9,559 bases of DNA from assembly GCA_003105305.1 (NCBI GenBank), contig PQAQ01000151.1, positions 15,805-25,363 of the forward strand, given 5' to 3'. The stretch comes from Candidatus Methylomirabilota bacterium (GTDB taxonomy: Bacteria; Methylomirabilota; Methylomirabilia; Methylomirabilales; Methylomirabilaceae). A program made the position numbers and the translations under genes. Under the pieces are notes generated by a model. It did no database searches. It had not been told where the DNA came from and saw only the letters and a program-made list of their open reading frames with translations. Below, one piece after another: positions 6,647-9,559 of the stretch. Every line of letters begins with the position of its first letter. Position 1 is the stretch's first letter.

Positions 6647-7299
6647 CGGATCTGCTCTTCGTCAAACGGGGTGTCTTCCGAGGGGGAGGAGGACGATTGT
6701 GATCCGGGTCCCCCCATACCCAACCAGGCTCGCGTGGCGGCCAAGCCGGACAACAGGAAGGCCCCGCCAGTCAGCAGGAACCACGAGGTCAGCCAGTGTA
6801 CGGCCCAGATCGTCTCGGCGGACGAGGATGGACCGACCCACAGCCACTGGAGCGCCTTGTCAAGCAACAGCAGAAAGGCCGCCCAGTCGATGATTGCGAT
6901 GGTCAGCCAGTGCCCGGATCCAACCGTCCGTCGACGGGCCCGGAGCAGCAGCACAGCCAGCAAAAGCGATGCGACGGGAATGAGCCACACGAGCGGCTCA
7001 TGCGGGATATCCTGGCCGTGAAGTGTTCGGCCGAGCGCAAGCTCCAGGCCCGCAGCCGAAATGACCCGATGGGCCGCGTAACGGCCGATAATGACCCAAG
7101 GGAGGAAAAACAGGCCGAGGGGGGCGACGCTGACCCACGGTATCTCCACTCGATATCGCGGAGCCTCCGGCGTCCTCGGCAGTGCGGCGAATACGACGCC
7201 ACACTGCCAGCACGCGCTGGCGCCGGATACTTTGCGCGCGCCACAGGACTGACAGGCGCCGATCGGGTAGATGTTCATCAATGTCTGCGGACCATACAT
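6643..7299 (-). CDS. Zinc-ribbon membrane protein, function unknown
   Basis: I do not recognise a named family. From the ATG at 7299 the protein has 218 residues. A short N-terminal zinc ribbon carries Cys16-x-x-Cys19 and Cys30-x-x-Cys33 (ACQSCGARK and SACWQCGVV). About four hydrophobic segments follow: one starting IPWVSVAPLGLFFLPWVII, one around LVWLIPVASLLLAVLLL, one around LTIAIIDWAAFLLLL and one around WFLLTGGAFLLSGLAA. The tail is acidic and serine-rich (SQSSSSPSEDTPFDEEQ). The frame continues to an ATG at 7323, but that codon lies inside a TATAAT box. GTG 7302 or ATG 7299, behind GGAGG at 7316-7312, fits better; ATG 7278 is also possible. Its stop overlaps the GTG of the DUF72 gene, so it heads the unit with queG. 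Such proteins often have cytosolic ribbons on a membrane base, but no role can be assigned. Confidence 0.82.
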   Translation of the reverse strand: MYGPQTLMNIYPIGACQSCGARKVSGASACWQCGVVFAALPRTPEAPRYRVEIPWVSVAPLGLFFLPWVIIGRYAAHRVISAAGLELALGRTLHGQDIPHEPLVWLIPVASLLLAVLLLRARRRTVGSGHWLTIAIIDWAAFLLLLDKALQWLWVGPSSSAETIWAVHWLTSWFLLTGGAFLLSGLAATRAWLGMGGPGSQSSSSPSEDTPFDEEQIR

Positions 7300-7311
7300 C
7301 ACACGGTCCGC

Positions 7312-7316
7312 CCTCC
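7312..7316 (-). promoter_or_regulatory. Ribosome binding site deciding the zinc-ribbon gene start
   Basis: GGAGG on the minus strand lies 9 bases before GTG 7302 and 12 bases before ATG 7299. It is downstream of the ATG at 7323, which therefore cannot use it. This favours the shorter protein. Confidence 0.6.
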
Positions 7317-7321
7317 ACAAC

Positions 7322-7354
7322 ATTATACTGCAGGCATCGTGACGCCGCTGTCAA
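7322..7354 (-). promoter_or_regulatory. Promoter-like hexamers for the zinc-ribbon/DUF72/queG unit
   Basis: On the minus strand a perfect TTGACA (7354-7349) is followed by a perfect TATAAT (7327-7322), but with 21 bases between them instead of about 17. The TATAAT is not preceded by the TGn of an extended -10. With that -10, transcription would start near 7315. The pair lies in the 90-bp gap after the ABC-F gene and is the only promoter candidate I see for this unit. Confidence 0.5.
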
Positions 7355-7389
7355 GGTCTTTTCACGCCCTGTCGGCGCGAACGATATCA

Positions 7390-9360
7390 TCACGACATCT
7401 GGCCGGAGAGTCGATCCCATTCCGCCGTTAATTCCGCGAGCCGTCGTTTGGTCTGCGTATGCCTGTCCAGCGTCTCGCGAAATCGCTCTTTATCCCGGTA
7501 CGTATGGGGGTCGGCAAGCGTCAGAGACAGCTCCTCCAGGCTCTTTTCGGCTTCGGCCACCTCTGCCTCGATCTTGGACAGCGACGACTGGAGCAGGTGC
7601 GATGTTCGGTGCAGCCGGTTGCGCATCTCGGCCTCGGCCCGTTTCTGTTCCTTTGTCTTCCGTTCCCTTGAACGTGCCTCCCTGGCTTCGGATCGTTGTG
7701 GCGTCGAGACCGGGATATCGGCAGAGTCGGATCGGATTGGGCTGCCGGCGGCGGCTTCGGCCATCAACTGTTTTTTGTAGAGATAGTAATCGTAATCCCC
7801 GACATACGACGTTGCCGCTCCGTCCCGGACATCAATGATCCGGTTGGCCACAGTCCGGATGAAATGCCGGTCGTGGGTAATGAAGCAGATCGTCCCGGGA
7901 AAGTCGCGGAGCGCCTCCTCCAGCACATCGCGAGAGGGGATGTCCAGATGGTTCGTCGGCTCGTCCAACAGCAGCAGGTTGGCCGGACGGATCAGCATCT
8001 TGGCCAGGGCCAACCGGCTCTTCTCCCCGCCGGACAGGACGGCGACCTTCTTCTTCACGTCATCCCCGGAAAAGAGAAATCGCCCCAGGATCGCCCGGAG
8101 GAAGGACGACTCCTCCATCGGTGCGGCATCCGTGATCTCCTCAAGAACCGTGTTGGCGGGGGTTAAGAGCTCCAACTGGTGCTGGGCATAATAGGCGGTT
8201 GTCACGTTATGGCCCAGCAGCCGCTCGCCCTTCTCAAACGACAGGACGCCGGCCAGCAGCTTGAGCAGAGTCGATTTCCCGGCGCCATTTGGTCCGATCA
8301 GGGCCACGCGCTCCCCGCGGCGCAGCTCAACACTCAGCGAACGGTAGACCGGATTGCCGTCGTAAGACTTGTCGAGATCGATCAGCCGGATGACCGTCTC
8401 GCCGCTCCGCTGTGGCTCCGGAAACGAGAATCGAACCCGTTTCTGCTGAGGGGCCAACTCCACCTTGTCCATCTTTTCCAGCAGCTTGATCCGACTCTGG
8501 ACCTGGCGGGCCTTGGTCGCCTTATACCGGAACCGATCGATAAAGGCCCGGGTGTCCTCAATCTTTTTCTGCTGATTCTTCGCAGTCGCCTCCAGGATCT
8601 CCCTCGCCTCGGCCTTGGCCGCCACGAACTGATCGTAGTTGCCGGTGTAGGTCACCAGTTGTTGGCGCTCGACTTCCACGACCCGATTAACCAAACGGTT
8701 CATGAAATTTCGATCATGAGAGATGAGCAGGATTGCGCCGGCGTATCCGGACAGAAATTTTTCCAGCCAGATGACCGACTCCAGATCCAGATGGTTCGTC
8801 GGTTCGTCCAGCAGCAGCGCGTCCGGCGAGGAAAGGAGCAGCCTGGCCAGCGAGGCGCGCATGCGCTGCCCTCCGGAAAACTGCTCCAGCGACCGGGACA
8901 GATGCTTCTCCTTGAACCCGAGGCCGGTCAGGATCTCTTTGGCCCTCGCCTCCAGCGAATATCCGCCAAGCTGCTCGTACTTGGTCTGGAGTTCGCCGTA
9001 ATGGGCCAACAACTCGTCCACCGCCTCCGGTGGGGCCGTGGCGATCTCCTCCTCCAGCAGGCGGAGGTGGCGCTCGATCGACGAGGCCTCCGAACCGCCG
9101 GCAAGCACCTCCTCCAGCACCGATCTGCCCTGATGGGCCTCCAGCTCCTGGGTCAGATAGCCGATCACGGCCCTGTTGTTAATCGCGATCACGCCGCTGT
9201 CGGGCGCGACGCGTCCCGCGATCATCTCCAGCAGCGTGGTCTTGCCCGCGCCGTTCGGTCCGACCAGCGCGACCCGGTCTTCAAGGCCGATCCGCAGAGA
9301 GGCGTCCGTGAACAGCACGCGGCCGCCGAAGCGCTTGGATACCTGTTGAATTGAGATCAT
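7390..9360 (-). CDS. ABC-F family ATPase (ribosome-associated, Uup/YheS/YdiF-like)
   Basis: ABC-F proteins are soluble twin-ATPase proteins that act on the ribosome, not transporters. From the ATG at 9360 the protein has 656 residues. Cassette 1 has Walker A GPNGAGKT at 34-41, signature FSGGQ at 161-165 and Walker B LLLDEP at 182-187 followed by TNHLD. A charged interdomain linker spans about 235-320 ([19 protein letters not shown]). Cassette 2 has GPNGAGKS at 356-363, LSGGE at 442-446 and LLLDEP at 463-468 followed by TNHLD. A charged C-terminal coiled coil spans about 555-656. There are no membrane segments. It looks like a housekeeping member; nothing marks it as an antibiotic-resistance factor. 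The frame extends to a TTG at 9399, but that TTG is part of a -35 box and the family normally starts at [13 protein letters not shown], so 9360 is chosen. Confidence 0.95.
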   Translation of the reverse strand: MISIQQVSKRFGGRVLFTDASLRIGLEDRVALVGPNGAGKTTLLEMIAGRVAPDSGVIAINNRAVIGYLTQELEAHQGRSVLEEVLAGGSEASSIERHLRLLEEEIATAPPEAVDELLAHYGELQTKYEQLGGYSLEARAKEILTGLGFKEKHLSRSLEQFSGGQRMRASLARLLLSSPDALLLDEPTNHLDLESVIWLEKFLSGYAGAILLISHDRNFMNRLVNRVVEVERQQLVTYTGNYDQFVAAKAEAREILEATAKNQQKKIEDTRAFIDRFRYKATKARQVQSRIKLLEKMDKVELAPQQKRVRFSFPEPQRSGETVIRLIDLDKSYDGNPVYRSLSVELRRGERVALIGPNGAGKSTLLKLLAGVLSFEKGERLLGHNVTTAYYAQHQLELLTPANTVLEEITDAAPMEESSFLRAILGRFLFSGDDVKKKVAVLSGGEKSRLALAKMLIRPANLLLLDEPTNHLDIPSRDVLEEALRDFPGTICFITHDRHFIRTVANRIIDVRDGAATSYVGDYDYYLYKKQLMAEAAAGSPIRSDSADIPVSTPQRSEAREARSRERKTKEQKRAEAEMRNRLHRTSHLLQSSLSKIEAEVAEAEKSLEELSLTLADPHTYRDKERFRETLDRHTQTKRRLAELTAEWDRLSGQMS

Positions 9361-9369
9361 AGCACTCAC

Positions 9370-9399
9370 AGTATAGGAGGACGAAGGCAGCGGCGTCAA
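9370..9399 (-). promoter_or_regulatory. Promoter of the ABC-F gene, implying a near-leaderless mRNA
   Basis: On the minus strand TTGACG (9399-9394) and TATACT (9375-9370) are separated by 18 bases, both close to consensus. Counting from the -10, transcription should begin near 9363, only about three bases before the ATG at 9360. No Shine-Dalgarno precedes that ATG. This fits a leaderless or near-leaderless message. Confidence 0.55.
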
Positions 9400-9440
9400 A
9401 CATCATGGAGACTCAGGCAGTGTACAGCCCATCACGCGAG

Positions 9441-9469
9441 TTGACACCGGACAGCGGTGGTACTACACT
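9441..9469 (+). promoter_or_regulatory. Promoter of the AbrB-type gene
   Basis: A perfect TTGACA at 9441-9446 is followed after exactly 17 bases by TACACT at 9464-9469 (four of six consensus bases). Transcription would start near 9476, about 30 bases before the ATG at 9507. The -10 falls inside the inverted repeat at 9460-9477, suggesting repression. Confidence 0.65.
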
Positions 9470-9477
9470 GTTAGTAC
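9460..9477. promoter_or_regulatory. Inverted repeat over the AbrB-gene -10 box, probable operator
   Basis: GTACTA and TAGTAC are perfect reverse complements separated by the six bases CACTGT. The repeat covers the -10 hexamer of the rightward promoter. Antitoxins of the AbrB/MazE type commonly repress their own operon by binding such repeats, so autoregulation is likely but inferred. Confidence 0.55.
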
Positions 9478-9492
9478 ATTGAAACACAATAA

Positions 9493-9500
9493 GAGGAGGG
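9493..9500 (+). promoter_or_regulatory. Strong ribosome binding site of the AbrB-type gene
   Basis: GAGGAGGG lies 6 bases before the ATG at 9507. It is the best Shine-Dalgarno in the window and fixes this start. Confidence 0.75.
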
Positions 9501-9506
9501 ATCGCG

Positions 9507-9559
9507 ATGGTGAAGCGCCTGACTAAGCATGGCAACAGCCTGGCCCTTGTGATCGATCG
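9507..9559 (+). CDS. AbrB/MazE/SpoVT-type DNA-binding protein, 5' end only
   Basis: Only 17 codons and two bases are present before the window ends. They read MVKRLTKHGNSLALVID, a close fit to the N-terminal swapped-hairpin strand of AbrB/MazE-type DNA-binding domains (the K-x-x-x-x-GNS pattern). Such proteins are often antitoxins encoded just before a PIN, MazF or Doc-like toxin, or chromosomal regulators; the partner would lie beyond the right edge. The gene is divergent from the ABC-F gene, with 146 bases between the two starts, and has its own promoter and a strong ribosome binding site. Confidence 0.75.
   Translation, partial: MVKRLTKHGNSLALVID

Noticed and set aside
7355..7389. Possible terminator between the ABC-F gene and the zinc-ribbon gene
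   Set aside because: Only a four-base stem (CGCC/GGCG) is visible on the minus strand and no T-run follows.
8179..9354. Plus-strand open frame of 391 codons opposite the ABC-F gene
   Set aside because: It is antisense to intact ABC cassettes, and its Gln/Leu/Arg-rich repeats mirror the ABC-F codons.
9361..9399. N-terminal extension of the ABC-F protein to TTG 9399
   Set aside because: The TTG belongs to a -35 box and the extension contains the -10; the family start at 9360 is better supported.

Overview
This is an ordinary-looking bacterial chromosomal segment with high GC, tightly packed genes and almost no spacer. There are nine protein-coding genes, seven on the minus strand. I found no RNA gene, CRISPR array, insertion sequence or phage gene. 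The taxon cannot be fixed from sequence alone. The mix of an anaerobic membrane hydrogenase-like complex, QueG and AbrB-type genes would fit an environmental lineage such as NC10/Methylomirabilota, Nitrospirota or a deltaproteobacterium; that is a guess.

Region 1 (1-3847, minus strand) is the left-running start of an operon. An ArsR-type repressor is followed by a [NiFe]-hydrogenase-4/complex-I-like iron-sulfur small subunit, a large HyfB/HycC proton-pump subunit and a HyfC/HycD (NuoH-like) membrane anchor cut off by the window edge. The catalytic large subunit and the remaining membrane subunits should lie beyond base 1. The order regulator, small subunit, HyfB, HycD is the order I recall for Mycobacterium tuberculosis Rv0081-Rv0084 within Rv0081-Rv0087. 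In front of the regulator a TTGACA-type promoter overlaps a perfect 7-2-7 AT-rich inverted repeat, the probable autoregulatory operator.

Region 2 (4018-4728, plus strand) is a single SAM-dependent methyltransferase gene of unknown substrate. It runs divergently from the ArsR operon and convergently into queG, with a 38-bp overlap. A near-perfect 25-bp palindrome straddles the methyltransferase stop codon.

Region 3 (4691-7323, minus strand) is a compact three-gene unit: a zinc-ribbon membrane protein of unknown function, a DUF72/YecE-family protein whose GTG start overlaps the preceding stop, and queG (epoxyqueuosine reductase, the last step of queuosine synthesis) six bases further on. It has its own promoter-like hexamers.

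Region 4 (7390-9559) holds an ABC-F ATPase on the minus strand, whose promoter implies an almost leaderless mRNA. Divergent from it is the first 53 bases of an AbrB/MazE-type antitoxin-like gene with a strong ribosome binding site and an inverted repeat over its -10 box. The partner toxin, if any, lies beyond the right edge.

The most interesting part is the ArsR-controlled hydrogenase-like complex and its operator. Whether it is a true hydrogenase or a hydrogenase-related (Ehr-type) ion pump depends on the large subunit outside the window. I see no clear evidence of an entirely new system.
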